From: Enterococcus mediterraneensis
GTDB lineage: Bacteria > Bacillota > Bacilli > Lactobacillales > Enterococcaceae
Reading direction: 5' to 3'
NCBI RefSeq assembly: GCF_900604485.1
Contig: NZ_UWOP01000001.1
Span: forward strand, 5,001 to 69,000
DNA: 64,000 nucleotides
Shown: piece after piece, positions 14,605-22,700 of the stretch
Layout of the letters: each line of letters starts with the position of its first letter
Position numbering within the stretch: the first letter of the stretch is position 1
Made by a program: the position numbers and the translations under genes
Notes under the pieces: generated by a model
The model's database searches: none
Told to the model about the DNA's origin: nothing
The model's input: the letters and a program-made list of their open reading frames with translations, nothing else

Positions 14605-15246
14605 ATGGCAAAATTAAACGTCAATCCCACACGAATGGAACTTGCTCGTTTAAAAAGACAACTAACTACTGCTAAAAGAGGGCATAAATTATTAAAAGAT
14701 AAACAAGACGAGCTGATGCGGCAATTTATCCTGCTGGTCAAAAAAAATGACAAGATGCGCAAAGAAGTCGAAAAAATGATGGAAGGTGCGATGCGGGCGT
14801 TTCGCTTGGCGAATGTCACCTTGAATGAGTCCTTTATCGAAGAGCTGTTTATTTTGCCTTCTGCCCGTGTTGATTTGGATGTATCGAAAAAAAACATCAT
14901 GAGTGTGGAAGTCCCTGTCATGAATTTCCACTATGATGAAGAAGTCATCGAAACACCTATTGAATACGGCTATTTAAACTCCAATGTTCCTTTAGACAAT
15001 TCCATCGTGCGTTTTACAGCGGTCTTACCGAAGCTTTTGGAATTGACAGAAATCGAAAAAACTTGTCAATTAATGGCAGGAGAAATCGAAAAGACACGCC
15101 GGCGAGTCAATGCTTTGGAATATATGACGATTCCGGAATTAGAAGAGACCATCTACTATATCCGAATGAAGCTGGAAGAAAACGAACGTTCCGAAGTAAC
15201 ACGGATGATCAAAATCAAGAACATGAATAAAGAGGCGGAAGTTTAG
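14605..15246 (+). CDS. ntpD: V-type Na+-ATPase central-shaft subunit D
   Basis: 213 aa. N- and C-terminal helices form the antiparallel coiled coil of the rotating shaft; the start [17 protein letters not shown] is typical. It begins one base after ntpB. I see no separate ntpH frame between this gene and ntpJ. Confidence 0.95.
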   Translation: MAKLNVNPTRMELARLKRQLTTAKRGHKLLKDKQDELMRQFILLVKKNDKMRKEVEKMMEGAMRAFRLANVTLNESFIEELFILPSARVDLDVSKKNIMSVEVPVMNFHYDEEVIETPIEYGYLNSNVPLDNSIVRFTAVLPKLLELTEIEKTCQLMAGEIEKTRRRVNALEYMTIPELEETIYYIRMKLEENERSEVTRMIKIKNMNKEAEV

Positions 15247-15260
15247 ACTTCAGTCAACAT

Positions 15261-15350
15261 AATACCCGAATGTAGAGAGCTTCTTTTATAGAAGTGTGAG
15301 TCTTGCGGCAAACAAGCCATCAAGATATCTATTTTCGGGTATTTTCTTTT
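15261..15350 (+). terminator. Branched terminator or attenuator between ntpD and ntpJ
   Basis: AATACCCGAA (15261-15270) pairs perfectly with TTCGGGTATT (15334-15343), followed by a T-rich run. The enclosed 63 bases fold into two further hairpins: CTTCT/AGAAG (15280-15294), and TCTTG/CAAGA (15301-15325) with GGC/GCC inside. A three-way junction is unusual for a plain terminator. Confidence 0.6.
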
Positions 15351-15408
15351 TGTAAAAAACGTGAATTTCGTGGAGTTTCTTTACTATGCAGAGCTTTTCA
15401 TTTATGCT

Positions 15409-15414
15409 TATAAT
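15409..15414 (+). promoter_or_regulatory. Candidate -10 element of ktrB/ntpJ
   Basis: A perfect TATAAT lies 46 bases before the start codon, downstream of the branched hairpin. No good -35 is visible; a TG one base off the extended -10 position may compensate. It suggests ntpJ can be transcribed separately. Confidence 0.4.
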
Positions 15415-15460
15415 AAAGAGATTAGCAAAGAATAAATAAAAATTGAGAGGCTTTTAAAGA

Positions 15461-16816
15461 ATGAAAAAACGTTACAGCAAATTGGCTTTATCAGCACCTC
15501 AGATGATCACGTTTGGATTTGCCGGGGTCATCTTATTGGGAGCTGTTTTGCTGAGTTTGCCTATTTCCAGTCAATCCGGTGAAGCGACGCCATTTATTGA
15601 CGCATTGTTTACAGCAACGTCAGCGACATGTGTTACAGGACTTACCACCCTGACTACCGCAGAGCATTGGAATCTTTTTGGGCAATCGGTGATCTTGGTT
15701 ATGATCGAAGTCGGCGGACTTGGCTGGATTTCGCTTCCGGTCCTGTTTTTCTTTTTATCCCGTAAAAAAATCGGGCTGAAAACACGCATCGTTTTACAGG
15801 AATCTTTGAATATGGATCAGATGAGCGGCGGTGTCTATCTGATGCGATATATCATAAAAATCGCTGTTGCTATTCAGTTGATCGGGATGGCGCTGCTGAT
15901 GGTTGATTTTGTTCCTCGATTTGGATGGGCGAAAGGAACCTGGTTCAGCCTTTTCCATGCGATCTCCAGTTTCTGTAATGCAGGTTTCGATTTGTTCGGC
16001 GATAGCTTGGTCGGGTTTCAGAAAAATCCGTGGGTGCTAAGTATTGTGATGCTGCTGATCATTTCCGGCGGTCTGGGCTTTTTAGTATGGTCTGATCTGC
16101 TCAATTATCGAAAACGGCGGAAATTCACGCTGCACAGTCGGATCGCTCTGACAGTTACATTAGGCCTGCTGATTTTTGGGACACTGGGTTTTACATTGAC
16201 GGAACGAAACGCTGCGCTATTGGCAGAAGGAAATGTGATCGAACGTTTCTTCAATACGATGTTTATGGCAGTGACTCCAAGGACAGCCGGATATTTTTCG
16301 ATCGACTACTTTCAAATGACACACGCTGGTTTGATCCTGACGATTATTTTGATGTTCATCGGGGGAACATCCGGTTCAACTGCCGGTGGTTTGAAAACAA
16401 CGACATTTGGTGTGCTGCTGATACAGGTCAAAAGTATTTTTAAAGGCCGGACACGGGCAGAATTTGCCGGCAGGACTCTGCGCAATGCAGTCGTTTCAAG
16501 ATCCTTGACACTATTTTTTATTACATTGTCATTATGTATCGTGGCAACGATGATTTTATCTGTGACAGAATCGATCCCAAATGTTCATCGTTTAGGCTTG
16601 GAATATATCGTGTTTGAAGTCGTATCGGCGTTTGGAACGGTTGGTTTGACGATGGGGCTGACACCTGATCTGACAATGATCGGTAAACTGGTCATTATCT
16701 GTCTAATGTTCATCGGAAGAGTCGGTATCTTAACAGTCGTCTTCTCATTGATAACCAAAGGTAGACAGCAGGAGCCGTCTATCAAGTATCCAGAAGAATC
16801 GATCATGATTGGTTAA
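15461..16816 (+). CDS. ntpJ: KtrB/TrkH-type K+ transporter NtpJ
   Basis: 451 aa, same length as E. hirae NtpJ. Four pore-loop repeats with filter-like segments are visible: TSATCVTGL, FCNAGFD, TPRTAGY and FGTVGLT. It forms the K+-translocating membrane subunit of the Na+-coupled KtrII system; a KtrA regulatory partner is not in this window. Known in E. hirae to sit with the Na+ pump, so both serve Na+/K+ balance. Confidence 0.93.
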   Translation: MKKRYSKLALSAPQMITFGFAGVILLGAVLLSLPISSQSGEATPFIDALFTATSATCVTGLTTLTTAEHWNLFGQSVILVMIEVGGLGWISLPVLFFFLSRKKIGLKTRIVLQESLNMDQMSGGVYLMRYIIKIAVAIQLIGMALLMVDFVPRFGWAKGTWFSLFHAISSFCNAGFDLFGDSLVGFQKNPWVLSIVMLLIISGGLGFLVWSDLLNYRKRRKFTLHSRIALTVTLGLLIFGTLGFTLTERNAALLAEGNVIERFFNTMFMAVTPRTAGYFSIDYFQMTHAGLILTIILMFIGGTSGSTAGGLKTTTFGVLLIQVKSIFKGRTRAEFAGRTLRNAVVSRSLTLFFITLSLCIVATMILSVTESIPNVHRLGLEYIVFEVVSAFGTVGLTMGLTPDLTMIGKLVIICLMFIGRVGILTVVFSLITKGRQQEPSIKYPEESIMIG

Positions 16817-16823
16817 TATTTTA

Positions 16824-16877
16824 AAAAGTCTCCACGAAGCTGAAAGACAGTTTGCTGACAGCGGTGGAGATTTTTTT
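16824..16877 (+). terminator. Terminator after ntpJ
   Basis: GTCTCCAC pairs GTGGAGAT with one wobble, an inner GCTG/CAGC extends it, and seven T follow. It ends the 10-kb Na+/K+ transport unit. The stretch from here to 17142 holds no convincing gene. Confidence 0.8.
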
Positions 16878-17142
16878 AAGAGTTATGCTTTTTAAGATAT
16901 ACAAGGAGCAAAAAATGCCTTTGTGCTTTCCTTTATAATTGAAAGCGTTTTTGTGTTATGACAACATTACTCAGGCATTTGGACAAAAAACGATTTGAAG
17001 TTAATAAGCCAATAAAAGTTAATGCGGAATTTAAATATCATTATGGCGGCAAAATGTTTTGTGAAACGTATAGAAAAAAGTGTGAACTTGTTTGTTTAAA
17101 TCAAATCAGACTGGCAGCTTATCAAATTTTAAGGAGGAGAAG

Positions 17143-18081
17143 ATGGAATCAATAATTGAGGTTCAGCATTTATCAAAAAGCTATGGAAAGAAGAAGGCTA
17201 TTAACGATTTGTCTTTTGCGGTTGAGGAAGGAGCCTTCTTTAGTTTTTTAGGACCGAACGGCGCCGGCAAATCAACGACTATTGATATTTTAACGACGTT
17301 AGTTCAAAAAGATACCGGTACCGTAAAAATCAATGGTTTAGAAATTGGGCAAAATGACGCTGAGATAAGAAGTATTATCGGCTCGGTTTTTCAGAGGGGG
17401 CTATTAGATGAAAAACTTACAGTTCTTGATAATTTGCTTATTAGAGGTAGTTTTTATCAATTATCAGACAAAGAGTTAAAAAATCGAATCGATTATTTAT
17501 CTGATTTGATTCAAATAAATGAGTTTTTATCTCAACAATATGGAAAGCTTTCAGGAGGACAAAAACGACGGGCAGATATTGTTCGGGCTCTGATAAATCA
17601 GCCTCGGATTTTATTTTTGGATGAACCAACTGCTGGACTTGATCCATTGTCGAGGAAAATACTTTGGCAAACAATTAAAGACTTGCAAAAACGTCTATCA
17701 ATGACTGTTTTTCTAACGACCCATTATATGGAAGAAGCTGCCCAATCAGATAAAATAGCTATTATTGATCAAGGTCGCTTGGTTGCCCTTGACACGCCTG
17801 ATAATCTGCGAGCTTCTTTTAGTACAACTAGTGTTAGATTATACCATCCAACGCCTCAATTACTCCCTCGATTATTAAATGAACACTACCAAGCGTTCGA
17901 AGAGAATGACGTAATTCTCATCCAAAATTTGACCTACGATAAGATATTGGGCATCCTTGCTGACAATAGAAACGAGTTTGATGGATTCGAGGTGTTGAGA
18001 GGAAACATGGATGACGTTTTTCTTAATATAACCAAGCAACTAGAGAGTACTAAGGATAAGTCGGAAAGAAAAATAAACTAA
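17143..18081 (+). CDS. ABC transporter ATP-binding protein (DrrA/CcmA type)
   Basis: 312 aa. Walker A GPNGAGKST, signature LSGGQKRRADIVRAL, Walker B ILFLDEPTAGLDP and the switch histidine in TTHYMEEA are all present, so the ATPase looks intact. The C-terminal extension is typical of drug- or lipid-export ABC-2 systems. AAGGAGG precedes ATG 17143. Codon use is more A/T-rich than in the ntp operon, suggesting acquisition. Partner permease follows but is frameshifted. Confidence 0.9.
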   Translation: MESIIEVQHLSKSYGKKKAINDLSFAVEEGAFFSFLGPNGAGKSTTIDILTTLVQKDTGTVKINGLEIGQNDAEIRSIIGSVFQRGLLDEKLTVLDNLLIRGSFYQLSDKELKNRIDYLSDLIQINEFLSQQYGKLSGGQKRRADIVRALINQPRILFLDEPTAGLDPLSRKILWQTIKDLQKRLSMTVFLTTHYMEEAAQSDKIAIIDQGRLVALDTPDNLRASFSTTSVRLYHPTPQLLPRLLNEHYQAFEENDVILIQNLTYDKILGILADNRNEFDGFEVLRGNMDDVFLNITKQLESTKDKSERKIN

Positions 18082-18145
18082 TTCACTAAGATTAGTTAAG
18101 TAGTAGTATTATCTGAGGTTCATCATCATTATAAGGAGAGATCAA

Positions 18146-19029
18146 ATGAATAAAAAGCTGATTTACCGATTCATCAAGCTTTATTATAGCGATAAGATGG
18201 CTGTCTTTTATTCGCTGTTGGGAGCAATCGTCGTCATTGTATTGTATTTTCTATTTTTAGCCAAGAATCAAGTCACCATGATTCTTGAACAGACGAATGG
18301 TTTAGTAGGGCAAAAAGAGGTTTCGTACCTTGTACATAGTATGATTTTATCAGGACTGCTTTCTGTGACATCCATGACAAGCGTTTTAGGAGCTTATGGT
18401 ACTATGGTAAGTGATTGGGAAACACATATTATGATGGATTTTCGCAGTTCGCCGTTAAAACCTTGGGAGTACCCATTAGCGAGCGTGTTGTCTTCTTGGA
18501 TTGTGGGTGTTCTAATTAGCGGGATATCTTTGCTGTTTTACGGTTTTGGTATTTTTTTCGCTACAGGATATTTTTTTCACTTAATCAGATAGGGACTACA
18601 GTATTGCTTATCCTATTTTCATCAATGTTCAGTGCGCTTTTTATGGGTGCTGTCTGTTCAATCATTCGTACCTCAAGAACATATTCAGGCGTCAGTTTAC
18701 TCGTGGGTACATTCATCGGGTTCGCCAACGGACTATACGTCCCTATTACCACATTAACAGAGACAGTTAGAAATGTTATTACTGTTTTACCGTTTATCCA
18801 TACAGCTTCTCTGTTTAGGGAGGCGCTGTGTCAAGAAGCTGTAGATATGGTTTTTAAGGATGTTCCTGTTACTATTAGAAATAATTATATGAGGCAAATC
18901 GGTTTGTCTCTTCAACTAGGATATTTTCACATTAGTCAGTTGTTTTCTATTAGTTATTTATCTGTGATCTCACTAGTCAGCTTTTTTATTATGCTGTTTA
19001 TTTGGACTAGAAAAGCAAAACAGATTTAG
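18146..19029 (+). pseudogene. ABC-2 permease, frameshifted at a poly-T run
   Basis: The first frame (18146-18592) gives 148 residues with three to four membrane helices. The second (from about 18571 to 19029) gives the rest, including SMFSALFMGAVCSIIR and a hydrophobic end. They join if the T7 run at 18571-18577 had one more T: GYFF then SLNQIGTTVLLILF would be continuous, giving about 295 residues, a normal ABC-2 length. Either a recent frameshift (pseudogene), a slippage-tolerant or phase-variable gene, or a sequencing error. Partner of the ATPase just upstream. Confidence 0.75.
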
Positions 19030-19070
19030 AATTTGGTTTATTTTATATCATAAATAAAAGGAGAAAGATC

Positions 19071-19700
19071 ATGGGGGATGTCTATCATCTATTTCAAACG
19101 ATGTATCGGCAGATGGGTCCGCAAGGCTGGTGGCCGGCAGAAAGTAAAAGCGAGATCGTCCTTGGCGCGATCCTCGTTCAAAATACCAACTGGCAAAACG
19201 CTGCTAAGTCGCTGCAGAATCTGCGGTTGTTGACGCAACTTCATCCTGAAAAAATTGCGGCTTTGACTCAAGCGGATATCATCGAAGCGATTCGGCCAAG
19301 CGGATTCTATACAAATAAAGGTCGAGCGATCTTTGAATTTTTCGCTTGGTTCCAAGAATTTGATTTTTCTTTTGATAGAATAAAAAAAGTCTATGGCACA
19401 GAACTCCGCAAGCAGTTGTTGAGTCTGCGGGGGATCGGAGAAGAGACAGCAGATGTCTTGCTTTTGTATGTTTTTGATGAAAAAGTGTTCATCGCTGATA
19501 AATATGCTCAGCGCCTATTTACCTATTTAGGCTGGTCGACAGCAACAAATTATCGGCAATTACATCAGCAAGTAGATCTTTCAGAATTTACATTAGCGGA
19601 AGCACAAGAGTTTCATGGGCTGATCGATGAATTTGGGAAAATTTTCTTGAAATCCCCCACTACTTGGCAGCAAAGTTTTTTATATGAAATAAATCATTAA
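19071..19700 (+). CDS. HhH-GPD DNA glycosylase (endonuclease III-like, atypical)
   Basis: 209 aa. The helix-hairpin-helix LRGIGEETADVL (about 119-130) and catalytic aspartate IADKYAQRL (Asp143) mark base-excision glycosylases. The lysine used by bifunctional endonuclease III is replaced by Glu125, and the C-terminal four-cysteine iron-sulfur cluster is absent. It should therefore be a monofunctional glycosylase, perhaps for alkylated bases (MagIII-like, inference). GGAG precedes the ATG. The damaged base recognised cannot be read from sequence. Confidence 0.8.
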   Translation: MGDVYHLFQTMYRQMGPQGWWPAESKSEIVLGAILVQNTNWQNAAKSLQNLRLLTQLHPEKIAALTQADIIEAIRPSGFYTNKGRAIFEFFAWFQEFDFSFDRIKKVYGTELRKQLLSLRGIGEETADVLLLYVFDEKVFIADKYAQRLFTYLGWSTATNYRQLHQQVDLSEFTLAEAQEFHGLIDEFGKIFLKSPTTWQQSFLYEINH

Positions 19701-19730
19701 CTGTCTCTTTTCTTTTGTGGAGATTTAAGC

Positions 19731-19736
19731 TATACT
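19731..19736 (+). promoter_or_regulatory. Candidate -10 element of the MutS2-like gene
   Basis: TATACT lies about 250 bases before the coding start and just before the leader peptide. The -35 is weak (TTTTCT at 19708 with 17-base spacing). Confidence 0.45.
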
Positions 19737-19780
19737 ATTTTTAAGGAAAAAACTCGTTTAAATTGAAAGAGGTATGTTTT

Positions 19781-19801
19781 GTGAGTGTGCTAGGTATCTA
19801 A
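19781..19801 (+). CDS. Leader peptide of six residues, MSVLGI
   Basis: GTG AGT GTG CTA GGT ATC TAA, with AAGAGG eight bases upstream. The end of this tiny frame lies inside AGGTATCTA, the first arm of the attenuator hairpin, so a ribosome here would control folding. Too short to have a function as a protein. Confidence 0.6.
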   Translation: MSVLGI

Positions 19802-19916
19802 TCAAGCAATTGAATCCAAATAGACAAATTCAGATGTTTATTTGGTATGCCTATAGATACCTGTCGATTGTGATAAACTGACTTTTAAGGTGATAGGCTG
19901 ACTATCGCCTTTTTTT
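19792..19916 (+). promoter_or_regulatory. Ribosome-controlled transcription attenuator
   Basis: AGGTATCTA (19792-19800) pairs perfectly with TAGATACCT (19854-19862), enclosing CCAAATA/TATTTGG (19816-19845). A terminator follows: AGGTGATAG (19888-19896) with CTATCGCCT (19902-19910) and seven T. The alternative antiterminator is GCCTAT (19849-19854) with ATAGGC (19893-19898) plus ACCT (19859-19862) with AGGT (19888-19891). A stalled ribosome on the leader peptide would free the second arm for the antiterminator and switch the downstream gene on. Confidence 0.7.
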
Positions 19917-19979
19917 GTTGAATATACGAGTTTTTAACCTTCCAGGAACAGGTGTCTATATTACAGAAAGGACCCTTAC

Positions 19980-21866
19980 ATGGACACAAAACTATATCAA
20001 GAAACAGAATTTACAATAATCAAAAATGAAGTAATCAAGTTTGCTATCAGTGATGAAGCAAAATATTTATTAGAACAACGTGAACCTTCCTTGAATTTCC
20101 AAACAGTAGAAAAACGTCTGCGGGAAACTGGTGAAGCGATGGCACTCCTAGCTTCCAATCAGCATGTTCCTTTTATGGGAATCAAAAAAATCAAACAGCT
20201 GACAGATAAAGTAGAAAAAGGGATGATCTTGGAAGCTAATGAGCTGATGGAATACAGCGACTTTTTACGTTCCATTCGTTTGATTAAGCAGTTGTTTGAA
20301 AAAAATAAATTCCAAGTCCCCGTATTATCAAGATATACTGCGGATCTGGAAGATTTCAAAGGAATCATTGAAGCGGTCACGACATCGATTGCCGGAAATA
20401 CTGTCCGCTCAGAAAGCTCTCGTACACTACGCAAGATCCGCGGAAAGATCCAAAAATTAGAGAGCGATATCGAAAAAAGTTTCAATAAATATCTCAAGAA
20501 CGCTACTACTCAAATGTATTTGCAAGAACGTTTTGTAGTAAAAAAAGATGATCGCTATACATTGCCTGTCAAAAGCGAATTCCAATCAAAAGTCAAAGGT
20601 CAGATCATTGAGCGCTCGAATAAGGGGACCACTGTCTTTGTCGAACCGGAAGGAGTCCGCAAACTGAATGATCAGCTTCAGCTGGCAAAAGCTGAAGAGA
20701 TCGGCGAGATCTATCAAATATTAGCGTCTTTGACAGGAATGATCGCAGAAGAACTGCCACGCATCACCTATTGCAAAGAAGTCATCGTAGAACTGGATAT
20801 GATCTTTGCCAGAGGAAAGTATAGCCGTTCTATCAACGGCGTACCTGTTCGTGTCAGAGAAGACGATACATTGGTCTTGGATCAAGTCAAGCATCCGTTA
20901 CTAGGTTTTTCAGCGGTCCCGCTGTCTTTAACGCTAGGTGAAGATGCCCGCGGTCTGATCATTACTGGACCGAATGCCGGCGGAAAAACGATCGTGTTAA
21001 AAACAGTAGCGCTGACTTGCCTAATCACGATGTTCGGTCTGTTTGTTGAAAATGGAGGGAATACACAGATCCCGATTTTTAGAGATTTGTTCATCGATAT
21101 CGGAGATCAGCAAAGTCTAGAAAATGCCTTGAGTACTTTTTCCGGACATATGCAAAACATTTCTCAGATATTGGCGAAGGTCAAAAAGCACTCCCTCGTT
21201 TTACTAGATGAGATCGGCAGCGGCACGGAGCCGAAAGAAGGCGCATCTTTAGGAATCGCATTGATGGAGGCAATGTATCAAAAAGGAGCGCTGATCATTG
21301 CTACTACCCATTATGGAGAAATCAAAGACTTTGCATTGGCTCATGATGATTTTGTAACAGCGGCGATGGCTTTTGATGGGGAGACATTGACACCGAAGTA
21401 TCGCTTACTGATGAATCAAGTTGGCGACAGCAATGCGTTTTGGATCGCTGATAAGATGAAAATCGATCCGAAAGTGATCCGACAGGCAAAGGAATACCTG
21501 CAGAGAAAATCCTATGATACAAAAAAACAGGTATTTAAATTCTCAGAAAAAACGAAAAAAGCACCCTCTAGTGAGATAGAATTCCATAAAGGCGATCGTG
21601 TTTTTTCTGCTGAACATGGCTATGGTCTTTTTTACGAAATGAAAGACCAGCAAACAGCTCTTGTTTTTGACAAAGAGATGAACGAGATCCCTTTGCGGCG
21701 ATTATCACTCGTCACACCCCATACACAGTTGTATCCGGCAAATTATGATCTGGAAAGTCTCTTCACGGATTTTCATGAACGAAAATTCAACCGAGATATT
21801 GAACGCGGTTCTAAAAAAGCCCAGAAAAAACTACGGAAAATGGCGGAGGAGAGACGGGCGAAATAA
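19980..21866 (+). CDS. MutS2-like ATPase without Smr domain
   Basis: 628 aa. MutS-family ATPase: helical lever/clamp region (about 1-300), Walker A GPNAGGKT (330-337), Walker B LVLLDEIGSGT (407-416) and TTHYGE (442-447). A KOW/SH3-like domain (about 537-577) and a very basic tail (600-628) follow. MutS2 proteins have the same order but end in an Smr nuclease domain, missing here. No mismatch-recognition domain. Bacillus MutS2 acts on collided ribosomes, so a ribosome-acting ATPase is likely, and the attenuator supports induction by translation stress. Start ATG 19980 behind AAAGGA. Confidence 0.8.
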   Translation: MDTKLYQETEFTIIKNEVIKFAISDEAKYLLEQREPSLNFQTVEKRLRETGEAMALLASNQHVPFMGIKKIKQLTDKVEKGMILEANELMEYSDFLRSIRLIKQLFEKNKFQVPVLSRYTADLEDFKGIIEAVTTSIAGNTVRSESSRTLRKIRGKIQKLESDIEKSFNKYLKNATTQMYLQERFVVKKDDRYTLPVKSEFQSKVKGQIIERSNKGTTVFVEPEGVRKLNDQLQLAKAEEIGEIYQILASLTGMIAEELPRITYCKEVIVELDMIFARGKYSRSINGVPVRVREDDTLVLDQVKHPLLGFSAVPLSLTLGEDARGLIITGPNAGGKTIVLKTVALTCLITMFGLFVENGGNTQIPIFRDLFIDIGDQQSLENALSTFSGHMQNISQILAKVKKHSLVLLDEIGSGTEPKEGASLGIALMEAMYQKGALIIATTHYGEIKDFALAHDDFVTAAMAFDGETLTPKYRLLMNQVGDSNAFWIADKMKIDPKVIRQAKEYLQRKSYDTKKQVFKFSEKTKKAPSSEIEFHKGDRVFSAEHGYGLFYEMKDQQTALVFDKEMNEIPLRRLSLVTPHTQLYPANYDLESLFTDFHERKFNRDIERGSKKAQKKLRKMAEERRAK

Positions 21867-21915
21867 GAATCACCAAACAAGTGCGATGATGCGTTAAAAT
21901 ATTGAAAACATCCTT

Positions 21916-21973
21916 TCCTCTTCTTAGGTCTGTACTATGGATGATGCAGATCTAGGAGGAGGATTTTTCTTTT
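21916..21973 (+). terminator. Terminator after the MutS2-like gene
   Basis: A 19-bp stem with a few wobbles (21916-21934 with 21945-21963) is followed by a T-rich run. It separates the MutS2-like gene from the SOS promoter. Confidence 0.8.
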
Positions 21974-21982
21974 ATTTTACTC

Positions 21983-22011
21983 TTCACAAACACGAACGTA
22001 TGTTTTATAGT
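21983..22011 (+). promoter_or_regulatory. Promoter with LexA (SOS) box
   Basis: TTCACA (21983-21988), a 17-base spacer and TATAGT (22006-22011). The spacer carries CGAACGTATGTTTT (21993-22006), which matches the Gram-positive LexA/DinR consensus CGAACRNRYGTTYC at 13 of 14 positions. LexA would sit on the promoter and repress until DNA damage. Confidence 0.75.
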
Positions 22012-22034
22012 AAAGAGCAAAGGTAGGGAAGCAA

Positions 22035-22697
22035 ATGAAGACACCGTTAACGATTCAATTAGAAGAGACACTTTATCATTATTGCCGGGAAAATGGCGAA
22101 GTCGTAGTAGAAGAAGTCACGATGCCTGATGATCAGGGGATCGTTGATACATTAAGCTGCCGATTAACTGAAACAGGATTTGAATGGCGATGCTTTGAAC
22201 TAAAAGTCACGAAAGCTGATTTTCGTTCAAAAGCCAAGCTGTCATTTATTGGACACTATAACTATTTTGTTTTACCTGAAGCTTTATATATGACGGTCAA
22301 AGAAGAGATTCCACCGGCGATCGGTGTGATGGTCTATCATGCGTACATTGATCAGGAAGATGTACCAGGATTTTTTACTATTGAGAAAAAACCACGAAGA
22401 CAAGAACTGGCGGTAGATGAGCAAGCGTTGTTGTCTCGACTAATCAGCGCCCAAGCAAGAGAAGTGAGTAAAGCTAAGCGGACGGAGCGGGGGCTGCGAG
22501 TATTCAGCACGAATCAGATTTACAAGGAACTCAAACGCCGACAGCCGGAATATGATTTGTTCGGCGGCGGGGTCAACTATTACGATCGCTTTATTGAAGA
22601 AACTCAAAATCAAGCTGTTGAGGCCTTGAAAGAAGAATTGGAGGCTACTCGCCAAGCGTATTTTGAATTGGAAAAACGCGTGATGGGGGAGGAATGA
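22035..22697 (+). CDS. MmcB-like PD-(D/E)XK DNA-repair nuclease
   Basis: 220 aa. An aspartate (IVDTLS, near residue 37) and FELKVTKADFRSK (E-x-K near residue 58) form the PD-(D/E)XK core. HYNYFVLPEALY and IGVMVYHAY follow as in MmcB, an SOS-induced repair protein first described in Caulobacter. The C-terminal third is charged helix. The LexA box in its promoter is independent support for a DNA-damage role. It is followed after three bases by the sce7725-like gene, so the two form an operon. Confidence 0.7.
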   Translation: MKTPLTIQLEETLYHYCRENGEVVVEEVTMPDDQGIVDTLSCRLTETGFEWRCFELKVTKADFRSKAKLSFIGHYNYFVLPEALYMTVKEEIPPAIGVMVYHAYIDQEDVPGFFTIEKKPRRQELAVDEQALLSRLISAQAREVSKAKRTERGLRVFSTNQIYKELKRRQPEYDLFGGGVNYYDRFIEETQNQAVEALKEELEATRQAYFELEKRVMGEE

Positions 22698-22700
22698 AGA

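Noticed and set aside
15247-15460. An ntpH gene as named in E. hirae
   Set aside because: No open frame with a start site between ntpD and ntpJ; only the branched hairpin and a -10 are seen.
16958-17155. 65-codon open frame before the ABC transporter
   Set aside because: No ribosome site, unusual composition, and it runs over the ABC gene's ribosome site and start. Kept out as a chance frame.
19774-19881. Alternative 35-codon leader frame starting at ATG 19774
   Set aside because: The AAGAGG site is only one base from this ATG, while GTG 19781 is at the right distance. I kept the six-codon peptide but cannot exclude the longer one.
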